Assembly: GCA_022113835.1 (NCBI GenBank) | Contig: JAILWY010000009.1 | Span: 11,322,001 to 11,386,000 of the forward strand | Direction: 5' to 3' | Origin: Atopsyche davidsoni | Taxonomy: Eukaryota > Arthropoda > Insecta > Trichoptera > Hydrobiosidae | Length of the DNA stretch: 64,000 bases | Shown: in pieces, positions 11,341 to 25,599 of the stretch | How the letters are laid out: every line of letters begins with the position of its first letter | How positions within the stretch are numbered: the stretch's first letter is position 1 | Position numbers and translations under genes: made by a program | Notes under the pieces: model-generated | The model's input: the letters and a program-made list of their open reading frames with translations, nothing else | The model's database searches: none | Told to the model about the DNA's origin: nothing

Positions 11341-14029
11341 TTGAGCAGTGAGTTGTTAGACTAACACTTTTTCATTCAATTTTATTGAAAATTTAAAACT
11401 GATAAGATCGTGAATAAAACATAATGAAAGGAATTGATTTGAAACAAATAGTATTCATTAAATGAAAGGAATATATTTGAAAATCTCCCAACAACTACTT
11501 TCAATGCAAAAAGTCTATCAAGATTTGCCAAAATTAATAACTGGGATTTTTTCATGAGTATATTATCAACTTTACACTTTTTTGTGAGATAGGTGTGCAT
11601 TAAATGTATGTCAGATAATTTTAAAAGAAAATAGATGAGTATTATTTCAAAATGTTTGAAAGTAATCTATGTCGATGAATTCACTATTTCCTTTTTCTAA
11701 TGTGCGTAAGTCAGATAAATTGCATGGGTTTATATAATTGTGTGTCGTACTGCATACGTATAGTGTCAAATAGTTAGTAACGTACAGAATCTGGTAGACA
11801 GAGGACCACAAAATACGATTTCTGGTTTACATAAACAATTTTATTTATATAAGCTTCTGTACTACTACTATTTAATTAGTGTTATTAAAAAAAGTGATTC
11901 TCAACCAATTTTGCAGAAAAAGCTTTACGAAGATATAAAATAAATGCAACAATTAATTCAAGATCATTAATTGTTAATTCAATATTTTATTGAATATTTT
12001 TTAATTCAGTATTAAATAATCACGCAATAAATTCGCTATTTTTTAGATTTTTACAAAATTTCATTACAATCTATTCGAAAATAACTTTATTTCAAGAACA
12101 ACAAAAAAAGAGATGGAACTATTCAAGTTCATTCGCGTAGATATTTAAGATCTTCGGGCTTCTCTTATGAACTTTGGAAACAATATGAGTTCTCCATTAG
12201 TTTATTGCAGTATTTTCTACTTATCTTAATTTATTGCGCAATCAAAAAATGCCCAACACTTATGAAATGAAAATAAAAGTGTCTACGTGTAGCTTTATTT
12301 AATGGTCTATTTGCTAATTGACACAAATGTTTGTTCTCAATTGTGGAAACTAGAACTAATGGCCAATTCAACAACACTTCAAAGATTCATATTAATTACA
12401 AGTGCTTTTAATAAAGCTAATTTTCTCAAAGGAAAAGCAATGTACCAAGAAAATGATTTCAAACTAACATAATTATGCTATAGTTCGCACCAATGTTAAT
12501 GATTTGAAGATTTCTAGATTATGAAGACCAAATTCTCATTTTACATAAGTATAAGAATATTATTTTAAATAATAATTTTAAAAAATCTCAGTGCCTTTTT
12601 CAAAGTACAGATAACATTTTAAGCCTGAAAGTGTAGAATTGTTACGTAACAATAAAAATATTTATTGTATAATTTATTTAAATAATGCTTCGCATTTATA
12701 TTCTGTTTGATCAATAATGCATTGAATTTTTGTGTAAAATCGTGTGCTATTGCATTTTTAATATTTCATTTCATATAGTGAATTAATAAATCCTTAAAAA
12801 ATCACTTCATTTGTTATAAAAAAATGAATACATATTTCATATTCGTTTCATATAGATAATAATATTCAAATATAAGTTGATAAAAAAATATTTTAAAACA
12901 ACGACTAATGTCAACAAAAATATAATGAATCCCATTAATCCCACGATATTGAAGCATAATCTTTGATATGAAAAATCGACAAAAATTATGAAAGTATTAT
13001 ATGTAATTATTGTTATTCGTACAACAAACTTAACGTGTATAACAATTTAAAAAAAATTGTATTTTGTATAATATTTTTTTCAATAAAATTATATAGTTTA
13101 TCAATAGCTGGATTTTTATGGGTTTTAACGATTTTTCAATGGACGAAAATAATAAAATATATCCCTTTATAACTAAGTCGTTACTTTTTCCTCCAAGGGA
13201 TACAATAGAGGTCATTGTATTCGGACCATTCTAATAGCTATTTCTGTATAAAAAAATTACGACTCATATAAATAGCAACGTATCTCAAAGGATGGCAAGT
13301 ATAGTACAACCAGGTCTTGCTTGTGTAAATGTAAATATCACATAAATATTTTTTATGGTTCATATTTTTTTATAGCTTTTTTATAACTATAATATAAAAA
13401 ATTAACTCTTTATTTGCATAATCGTATAGATATTATTGTAAAGTTCAATTGTCGATAATATCGAACTTAAGTTTTATTTGAGCATATAAACACAATTACA
13501 AAATTAATACTGATTACAAAAAATGTTTTATAAATTTCAACCAAATAAAACAAACAAAGATTATATAATTATTACGAATTATTTTAATATTGTATTTGAA
13601 TTATTTCGATTATTTACACTGTCCTTTTATAAACCAAATCTTCACGAAAGAAAAATAAACCCAAGTAAATATTGGCTATGTTGTAGGTAATAGACAATGT
13701 TCATTTCAGAGGATGACTAAGCAAGCAACGCATGAAAATAAAAAAAACTGTTGAAATTCTTGTACAAACATTTCCAATTTATTTTTGTAATAAATGAATT
13801 CCAACGACGTTCACGTTTCCTTGGCAGTAACCATTTTATAAAATATCTTTTTACTGAGTATTCAGCCGCTTTTAAGAGGTTTTCTTCATTTCTTGTTCGG
13901 ATCTCTTTAAATATTATGATTATTTAAATGACGTGATATTTAGTATTCTACAAACCCCTAGCAATGTTGGCGGAATAAATTGAAGATAAAATATTTAAGC
14001 CTCGTTAAAACGTTTGCTTGTAAAATATT

Positions 14030-14760
14030 ATTTGTATGGATCCTGTTTTAGAGCTGGTCTGATTCGGGTTTCGAATCGTTGCCACTAAAATAGAAATCGC
14101 CTTAGAGGTTGTCAAGGAGGAGGGTTAACTTAATTGGGCCAAGAAAGAAGCGTCTAAAGTTACCTACTGGACCCCCCAAATGATGTAATTGGGAAGGAAA
14201 AGGATTAAAAATACACCCCTTCAGAGACGATCCTTGCCGGCGATTCCCGAAAGCTGTGGACAAAGTTTTTTAAATAGCTTTTTTATTGGATTCTTTTGAT
14301 AGTAAGGTCTATTGAAATGCTTTTTAATTAAAAAGAAAATGTACGTGCGGTTTTTTCTTTATTTTTTAAGTTATTTGCTATCAAGTGCTGATTTCTTAAG
14401 AGAACCAAAAATAAATTCCGTATTCGTATACAACATGTTTATAATGAATACTTATACATCGAAAAACTCTATTTTAATCATTTAACTTACTGGTATAAAC
14501 TCTGCTTTTTTTACATCAAAAAAAAATTATGTATATATATACATACGAGTATATACAGATTAAAATAGAGTCAGTAGTGTTTTTGCATCGCTTCACGTAG
14601 ACCGCAAGCCGACGGTCCGTTGACAGGCTATCGTCATCACAGATTTCCCCCAGGCCAGTTTTTATCACGTTAAGTATATTGATTAAATTTACCTCCACGA
14701 AGCGAGGACCGACGTGGGAATAAACGAGGAGGCAAACTTTGACATAGACAATTCTGTATC
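14030..14760. other. Two GC-richer patches
   Basis: Patches at 14030-14270 and 14570-14760 are separated by A+T-rich DNA. No coding content recognised. 14760-15170 is A+T-rich with nothing seen. Confidence 0.25.
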
Positions 14761-15179
14761 TGCAGACTTAAAAAATAATCAACTATAAATTATTTATTAC
14801 TACTATAAAACTGCTGAAGCTTTCAATCGATTTATGTAAAATATTAGTATTCAAAAGAGCTGTACTATTAGTAATGTTTTATATGCATCCATAAAACTTT
14901 TTTCCACGTTATATGATCAACAAGAGAACTGTACTTTTAATGCATTCACAATAAATAATATCATTCGTTTCAATTTTTTACTACGCGTAAAGTATGTTAT
15001 TAGGTTTTTCAAAATTATATAAACAGGTTTTCTCTTCAGTCACGTTCAAATTACTTCGTTAGCAAATAATTGAATGCCGAGTGTGTGATTCGTGCAAATC
15101 TTTTGTAAATTAATAAAACTGCTTATTTAAGAACCAATTTATTGGCTCTCAATTTATCAGTTGAGTTTTTTTTTAGCAA

Positions 15180-15420
15180 ACACTACATTCCGGGGAGCGC
15201 CTGCCAAATCAAACATCCTCTCCCTCGTCGGCTCGTAGATGCCCATGACGAATAAAATCCAACGGCCGGCTTTGCCCAGATAGACATTTAGATTTAAAGA
15301 ATTTGCAATTTTAAATTTAATAAAAGCCATTTAAGGGGTCTTCTTGTTAACGTTCGCCGTTGTAAGCGATGTTTTGTTCCGGACTCCAGTGTTCTGCAAA
15401 ATAAAATTAACGTCGAAAAT
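15180..15420. other. GC-richer non-coding island
   Basis: CCGGGGAGCGCC and ACGGCCGGC patches in A+T-rich surroundings. No ORF of note. 15420-16370 is A+T-rich with nothing seen. Confidence 0.25.
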
Positions 15421-16369
15421 ACAACGACAAAAGGTTTAAATGAATGTTCTCATCAAAATCGTTTTCCGCTTTCTAACAATAACTTCATTAAAAATTGTTG
15501 AAAAAAACAGCTTTTCTAACCTAGCCTAAAATATATATATTTGTATATATATAATCAAAATACTAAATTGCATGGCTTATGATTATCTTCCTTTTTTTTC
15601 TTTATTTAATGCAATGACTAAAGAGATATTAGTTATAAAATACAATAAAAGAATTTTTATTCATCTTATTTAACGTTAGTTTTCACAAAAGATACGGGCT
15701 TATCAAAAAATATACTGGCGTATATTTAGCACAATTTAATATGCAATTAGATGTTGCGTAGCGTTCAAACAAATAACAATACAATCATTAAAATATTTCA
15801 TTAGTAATCACTATTTGAAGTACAATAATATTGCGATTGTAATAAATTATGAGTATTTATTGCTCAGTAAATTACGTCATATTTCCTGAATTATGACGTT
15901 GTTTGTGGCTTGAAACCCTTTGTTAATTATAAGACTTTCTCATTCAAAGATATTTAATACGTCAAACGTAATCCGTACCGCTCTTCTCCTTTGTATAATT
16001 GAATTGTGTTAACGTTTTTATCTTGGATTTGCTCTTCTGAAAAATAAACATAATATACCATATTTCAGAAAGCGTCTCTTTTTGCATAATATTATTTTTA
16101 AATCTGGACATAGTAAAATTTCAAGATAATAAATGTATACAATTATAATTAAAGACGGTGTTTGTTTAATGAGAAAAAATGACTTCGGTAAAAATCTACA
16201 TTTTCTTTGTGTAAATTTCCGTTAGAGAAAATATTCAATTATCGTAATTTAAAAATTTGATCCTTCCTTAGAATTTGAAATACGGTGTTAATATCAAAAA
16301 AATACATGGTAAAACAAAGCCTTAATATTCAAGACAGTGAGGATTTTTTTCCGTGCAAAATGAGTTTTT

Positions 16370-16780
16370 GCTGTGATTAAGCTCTGGCGGCTTGCTTGAT
16401 AGGTTTTCCGAACTTTAATATTATTCTCATAAAATTTTACGCTGCCAAACACATCTCTGCGAAATTTCATCACATAAATCCAGGACGTCAATAAGTGGTC
16501 GGAAATAATCTATTTCCCCAAATTAATTCCTTTACTCCACCCTCGGCCACTTATGCAAAATTTCCAAATCATCCCTTATGCTGAGGGGTTGTTTCGGTAT
16601 CTTTGAAGAACCCATTGTGATGGCGTCGCTACTTAAGGCTACGTGACGTGACGCTGTCAAAAATGTAACGAAGTATTACAAAAAAGTAACTAAGATGTAT
16701 GGCGCGGCGTGACCGAGGACGGCGACGAACTGAAGGCTCTCGACTTGCAAGGAGGAGACTCCCAGTATTGTGATTGATGC
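16370..16780. other. GC-richer island with CGTGACGTGACG
   Basis: Mixed-composition block with ACGTGACGTGACG near 16641 (overlapping CRE/E-box-like half sites) and a CpG-rich end (16700-16740). No coding sequence recognised. 16780-17290 is A+T-rich. Confidence 0.3.
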
Positions 16781-17289
16781 ATCTTTCAAAGCTTTTATTT
16801 CTCATATTTTATTAAAGAAAAATTTTAAAATTAACTTTTAAAAAAATTAAATCAATTTTGTAAAGAAAAATAGCACCACGTTATTAATAAAAATATAATT
16901 ATAACTATTAATTAGTTTCACTTGAAAAAATATTTAAAATTGCTTTGATATGAACATTATATACACTTACAAAAATAAATATACTTACATAATATCGTAG
17001 ATTTTAATATGGAGAGTTGAAATGTTTTCTTTTGTTCCATGCCTGCAATGTGTGCTCTCTAGGTAAGGCGAGACAAATACTAAAATACAAGTCTAGAGGA
17101 AATGTGTACAAAGCCTCAATGAAAACGGACACCACTGTTTGCTTTCCCTCGTATGAATACATCTCCCTATTGAATAGGCAACATAATTAAAAAAATATTA
17201 AGAGATAAAATCACAATGTAAATATAATTTTTTTTTAAAAAGTGTCCTTTGTACGAATACTTCTACGCTTTCAATTAAAAACAACCCGT

Positions 17290-17780
17290 TTTCTACAGTA
17301 GCAAATTTCTAAAGAAGTAATTTACACACGATGCACATACACACCGCCTCCGCACCAATACACCCACAGTAGCGTTTGCAAACTTAAAAACAAAAGCAGA
17401 AGACAGCCTCCCGCGAGAACTATCACAAACAAAAGCACTCGAATATACCAAACGGCGAGGCGCACAAATGCTGAAGGACTCGATAAGAGACCGGATGTTG
17501 GGCCGCAAATCCCGCGAATAAAGTCTGAGCGAGTTGTCCGTAGACCATCGTAGCTCGGCTACGATGCCCGTAGCCGGCAACGCGCGCCAAGTGTCGGGGT
17601 AAACTGAGACAGAATCATGGGCGCCCGGTCTCATGGCGGCCGCTCTCAACTTTTGCGCTGCTAACTAGTCGGGGTGTCGAGTGCCCTCGCCCCTCGAGAT
17701 ACTGTTTTTTTTACCCTCAGCCCTCACGTAAGGTTACACGTGAATCCAGCGAGCTGCGGGCATACTGCATCTCACATTTA
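17290..17780. other. CpG-rich island with 118-codon minus-strand ORF
   Basis: One of the GC-richest blocks outside the genes. On the minus strand ATG at 17649 opens 118 codons (MRAAAMRPGAHDS...) with no recognised domain. An initiator-like TCAGTT lies on the same strand near 17606, and a CACGTG near 17738. This could be a promoter with the first exon of an unknown minus-strand transcript, or an enhancer. Confidence 0.3.
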
Positions 17781-18930
17781 CAATTTATATTAATGAGATT
17801 TTTTTTTTTTTTTTTTAAGTTGCTGCAAAACAGTATTTAAGTATCTCGTTTGCAAACATAAATTATTTCTGCATGTATATTATGCATAATTATGAATAAA
17901 ATGATAATCGTGCTGTATTATTTATATCAAAATTACATTTACTAATTTTCTCCCGTCATACCTGCATGTGCAGTGTTCGTTTTTTGCAATCAAGTTGATT
18001 AATATCCAGTATAAACTTCCAACTCGCACAGCTCCTCACTCTGCACGTAACATTGTAATGTTCGTTCTGTTGGAAATTCTTCTTTTTATTTCATTGCACA
18101 ATAAAAAATCCAGTTCATTGTATCGTAACTACTCCCCTCTTGATAATTACACCAAACACCTACAAAGTATCGGTGTTTGCATTCAAATGAAGCTTTTCCA
18201 ATATAAAAAGCAATTATTGACACCTTTACATTATGAAAGGTCGCGGGTTCTCAGCAAAAAAATAAAGAACAGAAATGTATGAATAGACTTCTGTGTTATA
18301 AAAAGGTGGGTATTTCCACCGGCAGTAAAAATATTTAATGTTCGTGTATTCCTAGCAGCTGGGAGCAACCCTTTATTTAAGCTGAATGCCAAGTGAGTTG
18401 AAATATTTATTTGTTTTCTAATTAAAAAAAAATTGAGGGGGAGTTTTATACAACGAAGCCCCTGGCATTATCTTCCACAGTACGTGCAAACGCACTTTCA
18501 TATAATTTAAATCTTTCTAACTTATGATAAGAAATAATTTTGATACTCACCCTGTACTTACACATAATATATTTTTATTTTAAGCGAAGGTCAGTTATAA
18601 ATTTTGAAAAAAAAAAAAAAGTATTTTTCTCAGTGAACTGTTACATCATTTCATTTATTTTGTTGTTGTTGTAATAATGTTGTTATATATAAGATAATAA
18701 AAAGTTATGGTTTTTTTAAACTAACCAAAATTAGACCCATAACCAAACAATAATTGCACAATGAAAAATGAAACATTAATAATAGATCTTTATTTTTACT
18801 ATATTTTTTTATTTATATAATACTTACTCTAGCACAAAAAAAAAACAATCATTCTACATCAGCAACGTGCCACAGGATCCGTACTTTCACATACAGAACA
18901 ATAAAAATGTAATTTTCTTCATATTTACTC
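17780..18930. other. A+T-rich intergenic DNA
   Basis: A homopolymer T run at about 17800-17817 and a chance 104-codon plus ORF (17968-18282). No gene, RNA or transposon recognised. Confidence 0.4.
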
Positions 18931-19140
18931 CCAATGACTGAATACAAGTGGCCTCGAGAAGAAAACAATGGACCTTTAGCTTTTCCGACGTTTTCTCCGG
19001 CGCTAGTGTCGGACCCATCCCTCTCAGTGACGTCATTAGTTAAACCTGCCCTTTCAGGATTTTCTAGCCCCCGTAGCAGTAAAGATTGAGTAATTTTATC
19101 AGTATGGGAAACCGATAATTGAACGTCTGAAATATATCAA
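18930..19140. promoter_or_regulatory. Island with CRE in TGACGTCATTAG
   Basis: TGACGTCA at 19028-19035 sits in the same 12-mer (TGACGTCATTAG) as the site at 8338, inside a GC-richer block. 19140-20370 is A+T-rich with nothing seen. Confidence 0.4.
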
Positions 19141-20369
19141 GGAATATCGTAGTTTTTTTTTTCAAGAACAAATAAAACCTTTTTTTATTCACATAAAGAT
19201 TAAAATATTTCAAGCGTGATAGTAAACAATCTTTCTTGTAATTTTATTTGAATATTTATCTTTTTGCATTTTTGTTCATATAAAACTAAAACAATAAGCA
19301 AGGTGTTTTAAAAATCAAATAGATTTTATTTTCAACATAAGAGATTTTTATCATCAATACATTATCCAGAGAATAAAATAAATTATTCAGTTTTCAATAA
19401 ACCAATCAAACTATTAAGTGCAAACATTTTTCTGTTGCTATTATTTATGTATTCTATTAACCCAGTTTTTTTTTACATTTTCCCCAAAAATATAGCACAC
19501 ACGTACAGAAAAGATAATATTTCATAACATATAGTAAGAATTTAAGAAATTCGAGTGACTCATCACTTTTTTTTTCCGGTAAAATTTGCGCTAGCGCGCT
19601 GTCACTTTTCATTCTGTGATTGAGATAAAATAGTATTAGCTGATATTAAACAAACTTATGAGTAATAACCGTTATTTTTGTTTTTATTTAAATCACAATT
19701 AATTTTGGCTCAAGTAACAAAACACTATTGAAGTCTCAGTGTTAAATTAAAACGTTATATTATACATTTTGTTCCTCAACTGCTACACGGGATTGTTTTG
19801 TGACGTTTAGTGCTTGTGTTTATCTTTTGCAAGTTACAGAAGGGTACTTGAGCTAGTATTTAATTATTCACGGTTAAATCTTAGTCTAGTTTAGATTTTC
19901 TAGCTATTCAACGGGTATTACTATTTATTTTCCATGTGTTTCTAAATATATTTTTTCTTTTATATAGTTATGCTTTTGATCTTGAAAGCCGGGTTCGTGA
20001 ATGATGGAAACAGAATGCCAATCTATATTTCGTGCTTACTTACAAAGTAGGACTTCTAATGTTTTATGATAAATAATTAAAACTAGCATAAATACGTTTG
20101 AAATATATTTTGATAGGCAGAATCCAGATTTTCTGGGAAAAACGTTTAATTTTTTATTATAACAAATCATCACCGTATTTCATATATTCTTATAAAAAAA
20201 TATTTTCACCTAAATCTTAACATTAAAATGATTTTTACTATGTAACATTGTGTATGTTAATTCAAAATTAAACCAAAAACCATAAATTTATAATGTTTTT
20301 TTTTTTTCATAATCGCTTGAATTTTTATTTTAATGTAAAATAAATTATTTATCCATCCAATTCATTTTC

Positions 20370-20740
20370 GTCTTCTAAGAATATACGGGCTTGTTGAACG
20401 CACCAACAAGTTGCTAAATTACGATCTGAAATGCGGAAAGACCTAACGGAAACAAAAGTATTGATTTGCGCGAAAAAACTTGGAGAATAAAGTGAAATTT
20501 CGGTTCCTCTTAATTGTAGTAATATTTTTTGTGCCTCCAGGGGCAGTTTTCAGAACCACCCCTCGCAAGGTGAAATACTGCCTGAATACATCATCTGGGT
20601 GATTCGATCATTCATTTTGCGCGTCATAATCAGAATGAAAAAGTACGTGTTTACGTCGCGTCACCCAAACGTCCGACCGTTCCGACCTAAATATATCATC
20701 ACATGACGTATAAAGAGCGCTTTCGATACAATGTAATAAC
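20370..20740. other. GC-richer non-coding island
   Basis: Mixed-composition block with CpG-containing segments near 20575-20700; no coding content. 20740-22000 is A+T-rich, nothing seen. Confidence 0.25.
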
Positions 20741-22479
20741 TTTTCCAACAAATATTTAGAAATTTTACCTTCATCGATTTTTTTGGACTCTTTCCGAGGC
20801 TCTGAGGTTATGTCTCATAATGGAAAATGTTTACTTTGTTAAAGACGATAGCATTAAAGTTTCAGTTTTTCATTGAATTTATGTAATCATCTGAGATTAT
20901 TACTTGTTATTTATATTTATCCCAAATGTTAATTTTTAACTGTCAATAGTCATGTATTTCTTTTTTCTAATTTTGTTAAGTAATCTAAGTGGTGGTGTTT
21001 ATCAGAACAATAAAAATATATTATCGTCCATTATCAGTGAAAAAATGTACATTACATTACTAAACTTTATACAAAAGATTCAAAATATTTCAGTTAATTA
21101 CTTGTACTTACTAATAAAATAATAAAGCCATAACGAAATTTACAGACTGAAAATTATGCAATACTTGTGATAACAAAAACTTAATTTTAGTTATTTGTTG
21201 AGAGTCATAAAAATGTTGTCGGTAACCCAAAAACATTTGTCTCCATTTATTTTTAGAGAGTGTTAAGAGTTTATTTCAGAGATATACTCTCAGGGATCGA
21301 AATCGAGATGATAAAGGAAATTCAATACTTCAATACATCAGCTATTTTAAGCATTTAATAAGGTTGTCATTGTTAACTAATCTAATTGAAAACGATTCAG
21401 TGACAGTATGTTTGTAAAAACTATAGCTCCTTGCATTTTGATACTTCTTGAATAAATCATAAGCCGAATAAATTAATAAGCCGATGTGTCATAAATTATT
21501 TTTAAATATATTCACTGCTGAATTCATTTATTTTTACGTAACATTACTCGAAATAGTTTTTTACTTTCTTTTTGTGATACGAAATATTTTTACTGCATAC
21601 CTTATTGATTTCAATTCCAAAGTCATGATAAATATTTTATTTCAGTACTGTGTCTTTAAAGTGCGTTACTTGAGATACAGTCCAGAGTAGATGTGTTTCC
21701 AAAAACTACGACCAAATATTTTTTTAGAACAGTGACCACGCTATTTTTTAATGAAATATTACATATAATATTTCAACTGAAAAATATCGTAGTTCTTTTA
21801 CGCTGATTACGTTTTGGTAAAAGTGCCACGTAAAAAATATACGCGCTGCCGAGCTGAAATGGAGTACATGAGAGAAAATATTTTTTTAAATATGTAGAGG
21901 TTTTTATGCAAAAACTAAAACAGGTTTTTTTTTTAAATAATTGGTTTTTATATTACCATACATTTTTAAAAAATTGTTTAATTCTTTTGACAAACATTCT
22001 GTTCCCTTGTTGAGAGCATGTGAATTTCAATGCAAAACGGACGAACGTAAGGGTTCTCGACAGTTTCTGGATAAAAACCTTTTATAGCTTATATGGCCCC
22101 ATAAAAGACGATGACATCTGGAAAAGACGAATTAACTGCCCCGAATAAGTCTCTTTCTTATTTTCAGAGTATAGAAATTTTACATTAACAAAAACTTGCT
22201 TTGTTTTTTTTTTCTTTATTTTATTATATAAAAACAATTCAATAAAATATAGAGACTAACTTATTCAATAGTTCAACATCTATAAGCAATATTAAGGTAA
22301 ATTTATAAGATATAACATCCTATTTGAATACCCGCATATTCTACCTTTCTGAATGTATGGGGGTAGAAAACCTAGTAGAATATTTTAGAAAATATATTTT
22401 CTGTAGTTGTGCTATTTTTATATATTCTCACTTGAAGAAAATTATAATTTTGTGACTATAGACAAATATATTTTTATTT

Positions 22480-22555
22480 ATTGCCACGCCTATTTTCGAA
22501 CCCGTAGCTTCATGAACTATAAGTAATTATGCTAACTACTATACCACGAGGCAAT
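22480..22555 (-). mobile_element. tRNA-derived sequence (tRNA pseudogene or SINE head)
   Basis: A 76-nt stretch with tRNA geometry: complementary ends ATTGCC/GGCAAT, an A box GTGGTATAGTAGTTAGCAT resembling tRNA-Asp, and a B box GGGTTCGAA. The T arm does not pair well and the anticodon arm is not convincing, so I do not call a functional tRNA. Confidence 0.5.
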
Positions 22556-22559
22556 CCCT

Positions 22560-23480
22560 GGGGTAAATAATGGTGACATTTTAACACCTGATAAACGATG
22601 TATCGAGGGACAGAGTATGGCTGAATAAACTACGTACCGACTAATATACAGCAATAGTCACGCAGACTTTAATAGTCCTTCATTACTCTTATCTAGCAGC
22701 AATCCATCTGATTACCGGAAATGTTCGGTTCATTTGGAGGCTGTCGGCGTGTGTGCTGTGCAGGACCAGATACACTAATGGCCGTATCAACCCAGCCGCC
22801 CGAGACAAACTTCGGGTTTAGACTTAATGTTTCAATTACTGAGAAATCTCTTCTAAACTGCCTGCTGAGTATCGATAGTATCGCTATTCGGGTATTCCTG
22901 ATGAGTCTACAGGCTTTATTGAATAAGAGCTTTGGTGCTGATCTCAGTTACGGTTAATGTACAAACCACCTTGACTTATCTTTCCACTGCGGAGTAATTA
23001 CACATTGTGAGAATGTTGAAAAAACTTGTACATAAATACCAGAATCACAGTTATTTTATCTTTTCAGGACAGAAAAAATAGCCTCTTTTTGAACATTTCC
23101 AGCAATCAAGACAGCTATATCCCTTTATTCTGCATTTGGCGAGGTATTCTAGGAGACATTTTTGTTTGAAAAGCTTTCATCTGGAAAAATAGGCCAACAT
23201 GCCTTGAGCGGTAACTCTTACGAATTTACATTTCACTGGAAAATACAACCCACCCCGTGGTTGTACTCCGACTGCTACAAAATAACCGGCTATATTATTT
23301 CCGTGTACGCTTTATATAAACGCGTTGTGTTTTATGTTTGTAACTTGTTAACAGTTATAATGCCATCATTTGAACTGAACCTCGCGGTACGATGAACATG
23401 CGAGAAGTTTGCGAATCAATAGTAATCCGCGTTAATGCGGTTTCGAGTATAGATATCGTACAGAGAAGATACACATAGCA
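22560..23480. other. Two GC-richer blocks
   Basis: 22560-22980 and 23090-23480 contain open frames of about 77-78 codons on the plus strand, no recognised product. Candidate regulatory DNA. 23480-24230 is A+T-rich with nothing seen. Confidence 0.25.
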
Positions 23481-24229
23481 ACACTAATATATTTTACATT
23501 TCCATATTTATTTATTTTAAATGTAACTAGTTTGTAAGGTTATAATTTTTTTTATTATTTAGTTGGCATTATCTGGTTGGATAATTTCATTAAAAATGTT
23601 GCAGTACAGCCAATATAAATTATGGCCATAAGAAAAAAAAAAAAATTGTAACATGTATTTTTTTCTACAAAAGATTAATTTATTTAATTTTACACTAAAC
23701 TTAAAATCACGCACATGAAGTGGCATACTTACATGTCTGAAAATGCTTTAAATAGGATTATTTAACTTTCAATATCATTTTAAACAATCTATTCATATCT
23801 ACAATTTTTATTCCGACAAAGATGAATTATTTACTTATTTAATGATTTTCATTAATGCTGATACAAATGTACACGAAATAATGATAGCAGGTTTTCAGGT
23901 CACTACACGCTAAACCAATTGAATTCTAACTACTTTATTGATTATAATAACGATCATACGATCATATATAATTATTTAAATATTTTCAAATAAAATATAA
24001 ATCAACATAATTAAACACTTTTTTATGTATGATAATTTTATTAAATAATATAAATATATTTTAAAATTTACAATTACATTAATCAAAACAGTTTTTTTAT
24101 CGAAAAGCCATAGTAAAGTAAATATATAGATTAATTATTTTAAAAATAAAACAATCAATTTTCACGATATAAAATAATCTAAATATCGCCTAGTAAATTG
24201 CCAACGAAACATGCAATGCGTTCAATGTG

Positions 24230-24870
24230 TTTAAATACATTATAATGCCGCCGAGATTTTTGGCACTATACTGTCAATAATTTATCTCAGACTAGTTTAA
24301 AAGAATAAAATGCAAAAAAAAACAGTGCTTACAGCGGTCAGCTAGCTATTACGAGTCGCCCACAACTCGGTGCATGCTTTATTTTTAGAACCGTGCGCCA
24401 CGCCCGGGACCGAGTAAGCCGGCTAATTCGGCAAAACAAAATAACACAACAAGTTTCTAATCCCAACGAGCCATATTTCCCGAGATAAACACTCGAAGAG
24501 ATGATTAGTCGCGGAATAAAGTCCTCTGGAAGTTGTTCCTTGCCAATAACACCAGGATTAGTTTGGATTGTTTGTTTCCTCCCGTTGTATGGAAAGCCCC
24601 TCGACAGTTTCTCAGACAAAGTTCACAAAATCCACGCACGCCGTGCCACCCACTCCGCTTTGACAAAAACACGCCTTTTGGAGAGAACTTGCGTATTGAG
24701 TTCTCTCTATCACTTCCTCAGCAAATGCAGTAGTCATGCATTGCGAAAAAATCAAAGAATTCTCACCTCACACGTCTCCAAATTCAAGAATTTTTTTAAT
24801 ATGGGTTTCTTCATGATTTCTGACTTGACGTCAAAATGGCGTGACTCACATATCACAGATTAAAATATAC
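24230..24870. promoter_or_regulatory. Large island with CRE next to ATGGCG
   Basis: About 640 bp of GC-richer DNA, open for 120 codons on plus (24501-24863) without recognisable product. TTGACGTCAAAATGGCG at 24825-24841 combines a perfect CRE (24826-24833) with a YY1/Pho-like ATGGC. 24870-25600 is A+T-rich. Confidence 0.35.
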
Positions 24871-25599
24871 AAAATAAATTTTGAAAGTAATGAACCATTT
24901 TACAATTTAATTAATATTAAACAAAACTCAATATAATTAATACAAAAAAATTATAATTTATCTCAAAGTACACTCTTTAAATCAGTCTTAAATAGAATCC
25001 CGTGATTGCAGTTTTTGTACCGTATAATTCGTGTTTTTAAACCACATTTTGCTATGAAAAACTTTTTGCGTAGGTTTTATAATTGAGTGACATATTTCCA
25101 AAATATTAATTAGTTAAAGTTTTCTGCATTTTTCAGATATGCTATGAAGCATGTGCGGCCTTATTTTGTCTACGCACCCCAAAATTTTAAAATGTAGCCT
25201 ATTTGTTTTTTTGATGCACAGTTGATGTACATAAACTCGGAAGATACTTTAGCTCTCCTATCTGGTAGATTACAGGTGTATTTTTTCCTCAGAGGAGGTT
25301 AGTGACTATTTCACTGACATAAGCCAGTCTTTCTAATTAGCTGTATTCCTGACATCCAGCCACTGGAATAAATTTCACATACACATTAATTTCCTCCTTC
25401 CAACTATCCAATTTTTTCTTTGATAATTATCTGTAGTTTGCCATATTTATATGAATAAAATAGGAGACTTTGCGCGTTATTTTACCATCGTCAGGAGTTT
25501 TCTTTCTTTTCGCATTATATGCATGCACATGTAGGTAGGTGTAAGTTTTTATTTCTTTTTTTTAATTAATTGGTTGATGATTATTCTAGAACTATGTAA

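Noticed and set aside
13441..13472. TCGATAATATCGA palindrome
   Set aside because: Short A+T-rich palindromes like this are expected at this composition.
17968..18282. 104-codon ORF
   Set aside because: A+T-driven composition, no motif, no splice context; taken as chance.
22480..22555. Functional tRNA gene
   Set aside because: Length and A/B boxes fit, but the T arm and anticodon arm do not pair convincingly.
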